A stretch of 64,000 nucleotides of DNA, taken from Neckera pumila. Its lineage: Eukaryota > Streptophyta > Bryopsida > Hypnales > Neckeraceae. Below the pieces are notes generated by a model that saw nothing but the letters and a program-made list of their open reading frames with translations, was not told the origin of the DNA and did no database searches. The stretch is from positions 2,294,001-2,358,000 of the forward strand of contig OZ018415.1 of the NCBI GenBank assembly GCA_963969595.1. Reading direction: 5' to 3'. How positions within the stretch are numbered: position 1 is the stretch's first letter; every line of letters starts with the position of its first letter. Of the stretch, positions 9,204-21,605 are shown piece after piece. Position numbers and translations under genes: made by a program.

Positions 9204-12200
9204 ATGGCCAGTGTTGTGCCGTCTCGTGATCAGCAACCGCTCTGGTTGCCCTACATACGACAGACTTTGAGACAGTGGACCACCTCTGTGGGAGCAACAG
9301 ACTCACAAACACGGCATATTCTTGGTCTCCTTAATAGAAGACAACTACTTCGACGAGCTGTTAAAAGAGGCATGAAGAAGAGAGACACACCTCGTGGACT
9401 TCGTTTTCTCTTCCGCCACCATTGTGCCCAAATCCTTGGCTGGAGAGAGAGATTGTCGGAAGGACATCGCAACGGTTTCAGTGAGGAAGTCAATCACGCG
9501 CTTCGTGTCCTACTCTGGCCGGACGTCTCAGCACCTCCTTGTTTTTGTCGCGTTTGTAGCTCCAACGCGTCATTGTAGAGCCGGACCTTACGCAAACATG
9601 ACACAAACGTCCTGCACAGCAACACCAGCAAGTACAGGTCCACACCACATCCGCACCATGACTGCATCGACTATTCCCAATGAACCAGAAGCATGCTTAG
9701 ACGAAATATCTGTTGATACACGGAAACGGAAGAACATGCTGGGGAAGTCGATTGTTGATGATGACGATGTAAATCCACAGAAGCTGTCCAAATGCACTGA
9801 CCACTTACCAAAGGTGCCGATGAACATGTCGACGGAGCAGGCTAATTCAACGTTCGTTGTGGGATTCGGCAGCAACACTCCTGTGGCGCCCTTCGACAAT
9901 TGATGCATCATGCATTGGCAAGGTGACTTGTGGTCAATTCGAACAGCACAGCCAGAAAGTGATACGGCCCCTCTGCACACTCCAGTGCCAGTGCGGTTCC
10001 CCGCATCATTGCTATCAATAGAAGCAGGAAGTCATGCAACAGAAGAAGCAGCCTTCTGGGTTCTAGGTCTCGCTATTCACTCTTATGTCCAAAGCGATCG
10101 ACCTCAACTAATGTACGTGGTTCTTTTAGACAATGGCAGAGAGGTCCATCTTCCTTGTGGGGAAGTGGACCGCATCGACATTCTTGAGCAGTGCAACTCG
10201 AAAGATGTATCACACGTCGACACAGAGGATTGTGAGTATCGTGTAACGGGCGGCCATCCGTCATCCCAAGAGTGAGAAGAAGAGAGTCATACCTCTTTTG
10301 GAAGTTTTTATTCGACTTTGTTGCGTTCCTCTGCAAGTGGTGATTGCATCGCCAGTGACAACGACGAAGACTCGTATCACGCACCGTATGTGCCTGACAC
10401 TGGAGCGCGTCCTTGTCTTACCTCGGCTGTAAACCTTCCCACTTCGCAGAGTGTTGCTCGGCAGTAAGCGCCCTGCAGATGGCGCACCGTCACCAAGCCG
10501 CCAACCACTTCCTTTGGCCAGAACTCTGCACTCCACGCCAAAGCGTGACAGCTTTCCACACTTGTTTCAGCAGGTATTTTGCGATAGCCTACCTCTGTGT
10601 CTTCCGCGTGCACAGGCTACAATAGAAAGAAGACAACAGGCAGTAGAGCATGTTCCGACTTTGAGCCTTCCAATGCGCCAAACTGTCCAACTGTGTAGTG
10701 CAAGTGACGACCACGACAGAAGTGGCGCTCTCTCTCAAAGACCAGATAAGGCCATTGCAGTTCAAATGACGACGCTACAGCAGGTGAAGGGTAATCGGAA
10801 ATTCAAGAATTTTGAAATTGCACTTCCCACAGTGCCGGAGGCCACTTGCTCCACTCGTCCATGTCCACAACCTCGCTCTCAATGGGTCCCACGTGGTGAA
10901 GCAAGTACTAGTCATGATTATCATATGCCTTCAAGCAATAGCGGGCCCGCCCCATGTGGCGCAACTGTAGCACCACCAGCCCCTGCAGGCGGCAGACTTT
11001 CAGCAGCGGCTCAGCGTCTGGCTTTCCTGCAAGCGTTTTCTGAAGAAACTTGGACAACGGAATTCTCAACGTTCGCTGTCCCAGCCCCACCGTTCTCGGG
11101 TCCCACTGGAGGGCCTAGTTTTCCATTCCACAGAATGCCTACTGCTGGTTCTTTACTTGGGCGCTATTGGAGCGACTATACTTTACAGCGCATCTGTGCT
11201 GACACCAATCGATATGCCAGCGAGCTCAGCAGCAAAAGTAACTTGCCCCTTGGAGGTCCAAGTTGGTGGTGCTTGGATAAAATTGAATTGAGAGCATTCT
11301 TTGCCGTCAATCTCCTCATGGGGATCAAGCAATTGCCGAATCACAGGAGTTATTGGAATCGGACCAATGAATTTTTGTACTGCCCAAGTATATCGAGCAT
11401 TATGACGAGTAGGAGGTACGAAGACATAACTCGCTGCCTACATGTTGCTAACGACTCTGTTGCTGCTGTTCCAGGGGAAAACGCAGAATACAACAAACTC
11501 CGGAAAATGAGGTGGCTTGTCAACGAGATATAGCAGAGGTTTAAATCCAACTGGAATTTGAACCAGGAAGTAACAATAGACGAAACCATGAGAGGAAGTA
11601 ACAATAGACGAAACCATTGTCCTATAAGACAGTATTTGCCTAGGAAACCAACGAGGTGGGGTGTGAAAGTCTGGTGCCTTGCTGACGCTCGATAGAAGTA
11701 CATTTATGATTTTCTAATTTACACGGGATCCTTGTTCAAAGAGATGGCGGCAGGAGGCGGCAGGGGAGACGCCAAAAATCCGCATGACGTTGTCATGCAC
11801 TTCATGGAGGAACTTCATGGCCTTGCACACATTGTTTGCACTGACAATTTATTCACGTCAGTGAAACTACTCATGGAGCTGTGATCTAAAGGCACATTTG
11901 GCATTGGGATAGTGCGCTGCAATCGATTGGGTCTGCCGAAGTCGCTGCAAGACCTGAAGAGGTTCTCCAAAGAGCCACAAGGAAGTATCCATTGGCGGAT
12001 GCATTGAAGCGGGGAGATAGCATCGGTCGTATTCGTGGACCGAAAAGCCGTCCTATTGTTGTCCACGTTTTTTCTTCCCATTCCACATCCTGGGCAAGCA
12101 TGGCCCACCGTGCCGAGACGAATAGACGGAGAGGTGACGGACTTGGACACCTCACCGATTCACAAAGGTTACTGTGAATATATGCACGGAGTAGATGTTG

Positions 12201-12595
12201 CAGACCACTTGCGGGGGAACTACACCACTCAAATGAGAAGTCACAAGTGGTGGCACAAGATTTTCTTCTACCTCCTCGATACCTCTATAGTGAATAGCTA
12301 CATTTTGCCCAAGGTTGCGGCGGAGCAGCTGAACAAGCCAGCATTGACACATCTACAGTTTCAACTTCAACTCGCTGGAGAATGGAGCCGACCGTGGAGT
12401 TTCCAAAGGGGAGCTGTTTCTCAATTCCGGCTTGCTGTCCCAGGTGTTCATGGACTGGTTAGGACATCCCAACGCTGTAAGTGTCGATATTGCAAAGGAA
12501 CAAAGCGAACAAACTTGGTTTGCCCACAATGTGCAGGTGTTTTCCTTCATTCTGGACTTTGCTTTCAGCATAGCCATTACGTCCTCAGAAGTTGA
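9204..12595 (+). pseudogene. piggyBac transposase, degenerate, with N-terminal extension
   Basis: The core matches the DDE_Tnp_1_7 family. Blocks in order: ELRAFFAVNLLMGI near 11290, VTIDE near 11570 (first catalytic Asp), LPRKPTRWGVKVWCLAD near 11640, CTDNLFTS near 11850 (second Asp), then YMHGVDVADHLRGNY and KWWHKIFFYLLD near 12180-12270. The end is a cysteine-rich zinc ribbon (CKCRYCKG...CPQC...H). Breaks: TAG at 11531, a 28-bp tandem duplication at 11567 that shifts the frame, TAG near 11693 and TGA at 11881. Upstream, 9394-10275 is one frame with a single TGA at 9901. Its MYVVLLDNGREVHLP segment looks like a Tudor/Agenet-type strand pair, a weak guess. How the upstream ORFs join the core is unclear, since they differ in frame. 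Transposition from this copy is not possible. Confidence 0.85.
11567..11617 (+). repeat. 28-bp tandem duplication breaking the transposase
   Basis: GAAGTAACAATAGACGAAAC begins at 11567 and again at 11595. The duplicated unit is 28 bp, not a multiple of three, so it shifts the frame inside the first catalytic motif. Confidence 0.9.
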
Positions 12596-14994
12596 AGCGT
12601 CCGTGGCCAATTTCATGAAACAAGGAGATGTGGAAGCGGTTACTACAACCGTCAATCAGGAGACATGTACAGTTTGCTTTGAAAACACCAGGCAGTTATG
12701 TAAATGCTTTTTCATACTTACTAGCGTCTATGGACCAATACTACTGATAGTGATATGTATACAAAGTCTTGCAGATGTAGTGCGTACCTATGATGCCTCA
12801 GTATCGTGTATTTTAGAGTCTCAGAGTTACACATCAGGAAGGAAGAAGAACTCAGTGTTCATGAAGTCGGATTTTAATGAACGGTGTTAGCTGGGAGGAG
12901 CGATTGCTAATCGACAGATTTGAGGTAGACTGTAAGTCACATTCGTAATGTTCTTTGTTTTTGCGGCACATACAGAGAAGTTTATATGCTTAGGAAGTTC
13001 AGTTCAAATGCTTTAGTAGGTGGACCTCCGTTTCATCGGATTGTCCCAAAAAAAAATGTATGAGCACAGAAGTGTCACCCCTTTTCTGTGAATATGACAT
13101 TATCTGTTAGCTCACGCAAATTTGTACGTGTGCATGAAAGAGAGAGGAAGCATTTTTTTTTTCTTGCATCTTGTCCCATATCCATTGCTAGTGGTACGGT
13201 CAGGTTTTTTTTATCCTTGGAACAATTATTTATATATATATATATATATATTTTTTTTTTTTCTTCTGTGGGATGTAGCATGTAACGCTTCAACTAGATT
13301 TGTGGAAGAGTGTTCTGCAGGGAGTGATCCTTTTTTTGATGACCAGTAACTTGTGAATCGTTTAATTTGGTACAGAAGACAATCTTGAAGGAAAACTCAG
13401 AGATTGAGATGACGGTGACATGAATGCTATCATACTGTTGATGTTGTAATTTGGGCAAGTCTGTGTTGACGATGTAATAAGGTACATGCATGTCGACGGA
13501 TTGCATAAGAGCATGGTATTCACAGTAGTTCATGATCAGAGATGCCATCAGATATGACTTGCAGCCCTCATAATTTTAATTGACTTCCCCTTAACTTTAA
13601 TTGACTAGTTTGTAGAAGTCTCCACCCCCTGCGAAGACCATGCCCTCGCACAACTCCCAGTTCCCAGGGCATGTGCTGTACTCTACTTTTATCAAAGGAG
13701 GTGCAGCACAATTGAAGCTCCAGACGCGCACTCTGTCTGTGGTCAAGTGGAGCATGCGGAGTCTATGCAAGGCAAACTTGCATGACTTGATTCATCCATT
13801 CATAGTTTCACGTATGCTTGGAACCTTGTGAAGGTTTCATTGTTCTAATCCTACTGCTTTACCCTTTCATTACGTTTGCACTATCAAAGTTGACGATGGT
13901 GATGGCATTCAATTTTTTATTAGGTTTGCATTTGATTCAATTAAGGTTCAGTAGTTCATCATTCATCATTCAACTCCATGTAACTTGTTGGATTGAATGG
14001 TTTGCTGAATTAGCTTTTGTTGATTTGATGCAGACTAAGATGAGGATCTTTATTACAAGTCTTCATCTGAATTGGTAGACTGGCTCATGGAAGAGCTTGA
14101 AGGCACAAATGAGGTGAGTTTCTGGTTGGAGATTTCAATTCTGGAGAAGAAGACAGGCTTGTAGGAAATTTGTGTTCTGTAGTCAATATCGGCAGTGTAG
14201 GAGATGAGTACCGCAGGTTAGAAAACTGCTATTTCTCCAGCCAAGATATTTGCAGTAATTGTGGTCAATTCTGCGGTGAATAGCACGGTGAGGAGAACGT
14301 CGTGGAGAATAGCACTCTTGTTGTGTAAGTCGCCATGAACCTCCACATTCCTCAGCATTCCCTTCACAAAGACTGGCCCTCACAGAATTCTTGTAGTACA
14401 CTTCATTATAAATATGATTTCCGTGTCGTGAAGTACACCTCTGTGGACGTCAGCTTTTCCGTCGTATTAGCTGCGGGCATCCTTAGACTATGGAGATGCT
14501 TGGCAAGGCAGCATCGTCACCAAGGATTTTCTTCCCTCCGGTCTTCTCGACAGGTCAGCGTTTGACTGCCCGACCATGCATTCATACTGCACGCGTTGGA
14601 AGAGATGGTGATTGCAAGGCCTTTGCCGATCATGCTGTTCACAATTTCACTGATTCACATGGTTGTATCAATTGTCCTCCTGACAAGCTTGCAAATGCGT
14701 ATTTTTTGTAATTTTTTTGAACATCGGACGTCCTCCAACATCGAAGCTGAATGAAGAAGAAAGACTCTGCCCGTGCCAGTCAACGGCCCTCTTGGAGTGG
14801 TCAAAGCTCATACACTTGAAATCCGCTTAGCATTTCAGTCGAGTCCTGCTCTTCACTCAATCGTCACAGATATAAAGCCAAGATCATACGGGTCATTTGG
14901 TCCCAAATTACCAAAGCACTCTACATTTGGCCTCCATGATTTTGGCGTTTTTGCACTACTTCCACGCTGCTCCACGAATACGACTACTAAAGGG
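12596..14994. other. piggyBac element right interior, no convincing gene
   Basis: Short ORFs occur but none carries a recognisable domain or looks spliced. The stretch contains a TA/T microsatellite at 13229-13262 and otherwise unique-looking sequence up to the right TTAA. It may include host or captured sequence if the right boundary is wrong. Confidence 0.3.
13229..13262. repeat. (TA)n microsatellite followed by a poly-T run
   Basis: About eleven TA units run into a T homopolymer. The ORFs that cross it are artefacts of the repeat. Confidence 0.95.
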
Positions 14995-16040
14995 TTAACC
15001 CCTAAATGATGGACCCATGACCATTGATTTCAAACCTCACTACTCAGTTTGCTACCATTTTGCAATTAGATATGATTGTATGAAAATTTATTTATTTAAT
15101 TTCAGATATGTATTTTGTATTTTTCTTTGGTTCTTTACAAATTTTTTAGATGTTTTGGTGGAAAATTATTTTTTTTGAGAATTTCTAAAGAAAAAGTGAA
15201 GAAAAATCACATCAAATAGAAAAGTATTTCAAAAAATCTACACTTTTTACCATACATGTATATTATAATGACAAATATCATGGTATAAACTCAATTTTTG
15301 TATCATTCTATAATTAGATAATTATAGATATTGAAAATACTCCCAAAGTTCAAATTGCAATAAAATATTCAATATTAGGAATTTTTTCAAAAGTCAAATT
15401 GGAATAGAATTTAGAACAGATAACCTTCATTTTGCTAGTTGGACTTAAATTCAAAAAGTATAATTTTTGTAGAGAAATCTCAGATTCAGAGCAAGGAGCA
15501 ACAACTTTCCATAACACACTGAAATAGCATATTCTATGATCCGTTTTTTTTACTTTCTTCTCATTCACATGAAGACAAACACCTACAAGACTACAAATCC
15601 AATTGAATTATCTTCATAACCCACTATGAAATGTCAAGAAGAAAAATATGGATGAAATAGTGCTTTTGAAGTCATTCTATCTAATAGTATTATCATCGAA
15701 ACGCCACGGAATGGCGCCCTGCACGCTCTAAGGTTAAATTTGGAACCAGTAGGGTAAAATTTGTGTTTTCCAGGGTAAAAGTAAAAAAAAAAACCCTAAT
15801 TTTTACCTTGTCTAGGGTGTGTTAAATTTGTGTTTTTTTAGGGTAAAAGTAAAAAAAAATCCCCCTAATTTATACCATGTCTAAGATGTTGTGTAGACCT
15901 CTTCTAGCTAATTTGGGATCTTTGATTGCAAATATGAATTTAAAATTTGAACATTTCTTTATATGTGGCACATAAAAAATTCTTGTATTTTCCCCAAGGG
16001 AAATCTACCCTGCCGGTCCCACTAAGTGGAACGGGTTTAA
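14995..16040. other. AT-rich repeat block between TTAA junctions
   Basis: The block starts at a TTAA followed by CCCCTAAATGATGG and ends at the TTAA of the next MITE, so it may itself be an element or remnant. Part of it (15170-15510) recurs at 43975-44310. Near 15740-15890 the phrase GGGTAAAAGTAAAAAAA occurs twice, with its inverse ACCCTAATTTTTACC. No gene seen. Confidence 0.45.
15170..15510 (+). repeat. Dispersed repeat, second copy at 43975-44310
   Basis: Both copies share, in order, AAAAAGTGAAG, ATTCTATAATTAGATAAT, CAATAAAATATTCAAT, ATTGGAATAGAA and GAGCAAGGAGC, in the same orientation. The identity of the parent element is unknown. Confidence 0.75.
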
Positions 16041-16987
16041 CCCCTAAAGTTTCATGACTATGTAATCACCAAAAACACTCCAAAATTGCCATTTCTAATA
16101 CAACTACCAAATTTTTGGAAAAAAACAATTTTTGACACATGTAACCGTAGGATCTTGTAATATGATATTTTGAAAACATGTGGTAAAAATTTCAGAAAAT
16201 TCCATCGTGTGGATCATAAGATATAAGCATTCAAAGTCTTGAAAACCATTTTTTCAATCCTACGAAAAATCGGGCAGTTGCACTTTGCAAGCTCACTTTT
16301 CAATGAAAAAATGACGATAAAGGTGGTGCTTCTTTGAATTCAGTTTCCTAAACAAGTTGTCTATATGCATGAAAAATTTCACATCATTTGGAATAGTACA
16401 ACATATAGGAAAAAAATAGTAAGTAGAAAGAAGTAGAAAATGACTCAAAATACTAAATTGTTAAAAATTTAATCATGGAATTTAAAAATGCCAATCCCAA
16501 CGGTTGTAATGTTGAAATAATCAATCTACATCCTAGGATTTTATTTTTTTCCAAAAATATTGAAAATTGAGTTAAATAAATGACTTTAAAGTTTTTTTTA
16601 GAGTAGAGAATCCATAACTGCCCGCAAACAAAAAAACCTCATAACTTTTGACTCATTGATTGAAATGGAGTGACTCAAAGCTTTTTAAGTATATATAAAT
16701 GTAAAGAACCAATTTCAAAAAAAAAATCCGGAAAAAATGATTTTTTCTGATTTGCCCAAACTGCCCGGTTATGAAAAAAGTAACATATCAGGTCACAACT
16801 TTTGCCTCGTATTTCGAAATGTCATGAAACTTGGTACCACCTTCTATTAAAATTTCAGCCTCAAATATGGATATTCCTTGCCCCCACCTTCTATTAAAAT
16901 TTCAGCCTCAAATATGGATATCTGTAGTCATACGTACTTGCCCAAAATTTCTATACGGCCAAAAAATGCATGTTGGTCCTTTAGGGG
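16041..16987 (-). mobile_element. TTAA-flanked MITE, family 2, copy 1
   Basis: The ends are CCCCTAAAG... and ...CTTTAGGGG, with TTAA on both sides (16037-16040 and 16988-16991). The element is 947 bp. An inverted second copy lies at 21606-22535 and aligns from end to end by eye, including GCATTTTTTG, TAGAAATTTTGGGCAAGTAC and TTTTAATAGAAGGTGG. The TTAA target and CCC end suggest a non-autonomous piggyBac-type element. No coding capacity. Confidence 0.75.
16837..16921 (+). repeat. 47-bp tandem duplication inside the MITE
   Basis: CCACCTTCTATTAAAATTTC begins at 16837 and again at 16884. The repeated part is identical over about 38 bases, so this is recent slippage or duplication. Confidence 0.9.
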
Positions 16988-16991
16988 TTAA

Positions 16992-18185
16992 CGTCCCCCC
17001 TTGTGAATAGTGGGAATATACTTTAGGCAAGAATCTATAGAGATTCGTTTTAGAAAGGGATTGACAATAGGTGTTGTTACCTTGCACCAATGTTTTTTCC
17101 TTTAGAGGTTTATCATTCAAAATTAAAGCTTGCTATGGATGATAGCTCCCTTATATTCAATGGATGGAATCAATTGCTACAAAATCACTTTATTATAGAT
17201 GAGTGTACACACTTTTGGATGAATATATGTGTTTTCATCTACAATTTGTATGTTTCATTTCATGCCAATGGATGAAAATAGCTTCTCCACTCTACTAGAA
17301 ATCAATTTAATTATGCTTTATCAAAGAATAATGAAAAAAAAAAAACCTAAACTACACCTAAGCATCCAAATAAGCAATTGAACATTGTTTCTATTAGTAA
17401 ATTGCCAAATGTTTTATTTGGATCTCAATAGAAATTAAAACAGCATTTTTAAATGATCATCTTTTCCATTTTTGGACAACTTATGAATAAACTTTGAATT
17501 TTTGATATGTTGGAAATAGGTGTACCCAAAATGACCCTACTTTGTTTTGAACGGAGCCGTTACACTGAAGGTGAGAGTTTGTAGTGGTCGGTTTTAGAGA
17601 ATGAGTACAACAATGTGCACTTACCTGAGCTCATGCTGTTGAGTACCAACTAAGGTAGAAGTACACAAAGATACTTTTATTTCTTTAAATAATTGTGGAT
17701 TGATGGCGAGATTGAAATAAGATAGTTTTAGAATTAAATGTGCAAATTTTAAGAAAAATAATAACTTTTTATGTGATAAATAAAAAATACCCACAAAATG
17801 CTTCATTTGTTTAGTTGCAATTTTTGCAAAAATAAAATAAAATTCTAACTACATCATTGGTGTAAATACTTGCTTGCACTCAATGATATGTGAAGGTGGT
17901 CAAAATGATTTCTAAATCATTTTGTAATCTATTGACACACACAATATTCAATCAATTTTGACAATGAAAAGCATAGGATACCTTCTCATGCCACTAGATT
18001 CACACTTGAAGCAAAAAATAAATCTTTGGGTTCCTTAAAGAACTCTTCAATTTCCATTGATTGCTTTCATGGGTTTGAATGAAGGTGGCCATTCAAGGAC
18101 AAAATATAGGATGTGCAAAATAAGTAGTGGCATTTTTGGATGGATGAGCCTTTGTATAAATGTACATATTTCATTTAGAATAACT
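16992..18185. other. AT-rich intergenic sequence, no gene seen
   Basis: Only short unsupported ORFs occur. I recognise no domain, RNA gene or terminal repeat in this stretch. Confidence 0.4.
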
Positions 18186-18487
18186 CATTAGAGGATTTTA
18201 GGAGCCTTTCAAAGACCGCAAGTTCCCAAACTATTTCAATGGAAATTCTAGTAAAGAACTCTGTGGAAACTCCAATCTAACGTGGCCGAGAGATTGCCAT
18301 ATGAGATATATATATTAACTAATTTTTTTTAAAATATTTTTTGGAAAAAAATTATTTTTTAATAATATTTAAAAAATATATTTTTTATTTTTTATATTAT
18401 TGTTTTATTTTCACAACAGGGCACTGGTTCCCAACAAGGAAGACAGCCCTGAAATAGTCTTTTGGAGGCCCCAAAACTCTTCTAATG
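18186..18487. mobile_element. CATTAG-ended MITE, copy 1
   Basis: The left end is CATTAGAGGATTTTAGGAG and the right end is CCCCAAAACTCTTCTAATG, an inverted pair. Subterminal CCTTTCAAAGACCGCAAG matches the ends of the hAT-like element at 24027-29362. I found no matching target duplication. Confidence 0.6.
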
Positions 18488-20160
18488 ATAGGTGAAGGTG
18501 ACCAAAATAGAAATTGTCTTTAGGCACATGTTATGACTCCACTTGCTTATAATTAAATACAAACCTTAATCTCTCAACTTCTAAGTATGCAAATTGAAAT
18601 AAAATTGCAACAATTTTAGATGCCAAAAAATTGAGGTTTATTAAGTAACTTATAAGTTTGTAAATTAAAAAAATTGAGAAATTTGAAGATAAATGAGTTG
18701 ACAATTTCTAAGTGTTTATTATTGGATTTGCAAACTTTAAAATCCCTTGTATATTTGAATTATAAATTTTTCATTCTATTCAAAATACTCATTTTAGATC
18801 ACTAAATAATAGTCTCCATTCATAGCTACAACTAATATTAAAATAAATAAATTTCTACACTAAACATCTTCAATTATTGTGGTAATATTTTGATGGTGTT
18901 CATGAGGATATTTTTTTGTGAACCTACGTAGACAACCTTTTAATTTCTAGTTGATATTTGTAATAGACACAAAAGACAAAGAATATTTCTTTGTTTTTTG
19001 AGAATCGTTGCCTAGCTATTGCAAATTAAATGTCTGAGGTGGTATTTCTGAAAAGTAAATGAGACAATGAATTTTCAAATAATTTCCCTCTTTGTGAGAA
19101 TCTTTGTGAAAATTTACAGTATAATACAATTGTTACACGTTGTAGGAATTTCATCAATGATGCCCCATTAGCTATTATAGTTTAAATACTATGTATTGGA
19201 AAATAAAAACAAATTAAACTAGTGAATTCTTCAATAGAAGAAAATGAAGGTTTTGCGACTATAAAGAACAATTGTTTTTTTGAGTTACATGGGACATTTG
19301 CAATTGGTGCTAATTTAGAATTTTGCAATCACTATAGACAAGTTGTTCTTGGAATTATAATTACAAAGGACAATGGGGTTGTTTCCCATCCAATAGCCTA
19401 GTTGGAAATTTGTTGACGTATTCTTTTGACGTGGTTGTTGATGTAACATTTATTACCACATAGACTTTGAGGATTTGTAGATTTCAAAATTCTAATCTCA
19501 ATAATCTGTAGATTTCAAAATTCCAAAACTAGCTTCTTTTTATGTATATCAAAAGTTCAAATATTGGTATTTAATAGATTTCACGTACTTGTTTAGGAAA
19601 CAAATGTTACAATTATATAGCTTTTAAAATATTTAAGATTTAAAATATTTTTAGATTTCTATAGACTACAGAAATCTATAGGTTGTAAAAAATTTAGAAT
19701 TCTATTAGTAGAATTTCTTACATAAGAGTACAACAACTTAGAAGACAATTTAGAAAATCACAATCTAATGGTACTCTTGATAAGTGATATGGGACAATTG
19801 ATATAAGACGATTGGAAAAACCACAATCATTATCAAATTGTAGTTGTTTCCTAGTCAAATTGCAGTCATTTCCTAGTCAAATTGTAGTTATTTATTAGTT
19901 GAATTTAGTTTTTTTTACTGCAAATTGACACAGTGGATTCCATAGAGAGTAGAATTGTTTACATCACCAACTATGATGAATATTGGATGGTGAATAGCTC
20001 ACATCCATTTTGAATTTGAACTTCATTTTACTCCCATAACCCTTCTTTTTATTCTATGACTACTTTACAACTACAACAATGTACATGTAAGATTTGGTGC
20101 TAATGACAAAGGCTACAGTCGCAAGACAATTGTATAGGACACTTAGTTGTTTTTAACCAA
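18488..20160. other. AT-rich intergenic sequence, no gene seen
   Basis: Low-complexity AT-rich DNA. Short phrases recur, such as ATTTCAAAATTC near 19480-19530 and TAGTCAAATTG near 19850-19880. There is no coding or RNA signal. Confidence 0.4.
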
Positions 20161-20253
20161 TTGTAGCGAACATTAACTGGTTGCAGCGGACATTAACCGG
20201 TTGTGGTGGACATAACTTGATTGTGGCGGACATTAACTAGTTGTGGCGGACAC
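20161..20253 (+). repeat. 20-bp minisatellite, about 4.7 copies
   Basis: Units of exactly 20 bp, of the type TTGTGGCGGACATTAACTAG, start at 20161, 20181, 20201, 20221 and 20241. They differ by a few substitutions. Confidence 0.9.
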
Positions 20254-20609
20254 ATTTTTTTAGTGATTTTTTCCCTTATAATCATATACTTTCACTAATC
20301 TAGATTGGGTTGTATACTTCAAAAATGTTTCAATATGATTCAAGCTAATCAAATACAAATTCAACCACTATGTATGTTATACTTCATTTGTAAATACTTG
20401 CAATATCCGGTCATTTTCTACTTAGGTTCAAATTTTCAACATCCCTTAATGCAAATTGCCAAATACCCAAGATCGTGCTGAATCCATTAGAATTGTTGAT
20501 GAATCAATCACTTAAATCACATTGCATGAATACATTTCCACAAACTGTTTAAATATAATTTTTTACATATTAATATAAACATTCATGAACTACTAACACT
20601 TTTATCCAC

Positions 20610-21175
20610 TCAAATTGAATATAATTGAGTGTAATTCCACCTACTTTCTTCTAATTTACTTGACATTTCTAGAATCCAAAGATGCTTCAAAACCTTTGAT
20701 GCACTCAAATGCTTGTCAACATTATATGTCAACATTTTTTGAATGAGATCTTTTAAACCCTTTGAGATGAGTGGCCATGAATCTTTAGCAAACAAGTCAT
20801 GGCACTTCATGATCACTTTGTATTTTTCTTGCATATGTGCAACCATTGATATAGTATCACTCCGTCGCTTCAAATGTCTACTTTGAATTCGCGGTGGTGT
20901 TTCATGACTTTGGGGGCTATTAAAAGTGAACTCCCAACAACATTGGTCAAAACCTCACCATGCTCTAAGAATTGCTAGGCCAATCTAAAGTCAATCACTT
21001 TGAATGCCAAATCTTTGTCTTTGGTTTGGAACAACAAATTTTCAAGCTTCAAGTCTCTATGAATGGCAATACCAAAGGCATGGCAAAGATTGATAGCACT
21101 AGCAATGTTCTTGATCATTTGAGTGTTTTGGCTTATTAAAAGTATCTTAATCAACCATGTAATCAGAGATAGGAT
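20610..21175 (-). pseudogene. CDPK-like protein kinase fragment, intronless and broken
   Basis: On the minus strand a kinase C-lobe can be read: IKNIASAINLCHAFGI, HRDLKLENLLF, KVIDFRLA, then LTNVVGSS and PKVMKHH, then WPLISKGLKDLIQKML and SASKVLKHLWI. The order and wording match calcium-dependent protein kinases. Damage: DFG reads DFR, a TAG follows at about 20977, APE reads APK, and a frame change lies between the two halves. The N-lobe and EF-hands are absent. No introns interrupt the piece, so a retrocopy is possible but not proven. It lies among MITEs with no host gene nearby. Confidence 0.7.
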
Positions 21176-21605
21176 TTTCTATATTGACATGGCTTGGGCT
21201 ATTTGTGTTGGTTTGTCATAATACATTAGTTGCGACACGTCTAAGTTGCATCTAGATACAAACCACTAAAAATATTTTCAATTTTCAATTTATTTCAATT
21301 TAAGATTACTCTTGAAGTTTACAGCATCAATGAATGAAGTTTATGGAATCTGTCCTTTGTGTCCGCCATTGGACAGACACTATGTCAAGCTGGATGGTGA
21401 GAATGTCAAGTTTGATGGTAGTCCGTTGACTAGACGGCTAGTTTATAAGTTTATCGATTTGGACAACTATTCCATTAGCTAGACTGTTAGTTTATTGAGC
21501 TCGATAGTCAGTCCATGGAGATGGTCTGTCCTCAAAATTGTCAAGTAATCTTGTCAATTGAGGTCACGATTGTTTTCATCCAAATTTGCACATTGTGGTC
21601 ATTAA

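Larger units (their letters stand above)
3282..14994 (+). mobile_element. piggyBac-like element (nested Copia inside)
   Basis: The left end reads CCCTTTAGCGCGCCGGCG directly after TTAA (3278-3281). The right end reads CTAAAGGG directly before TTAA (14995-14998). The ends form the inverted repeat CCCTTTAG plus a TTAA target duplication, the hallmark of piggyBac. A short palindrome (CGTCC...GGACG) follows the left end. A broken piggyBac transposase lies inside at 9204-12595. Removing the Copia insertion leaves about 7.4 kb, which is longer than usual for the family. Only 8 bp of inverted repeat match, so the right boundary is less sure than the left. Confidence 0.5.
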
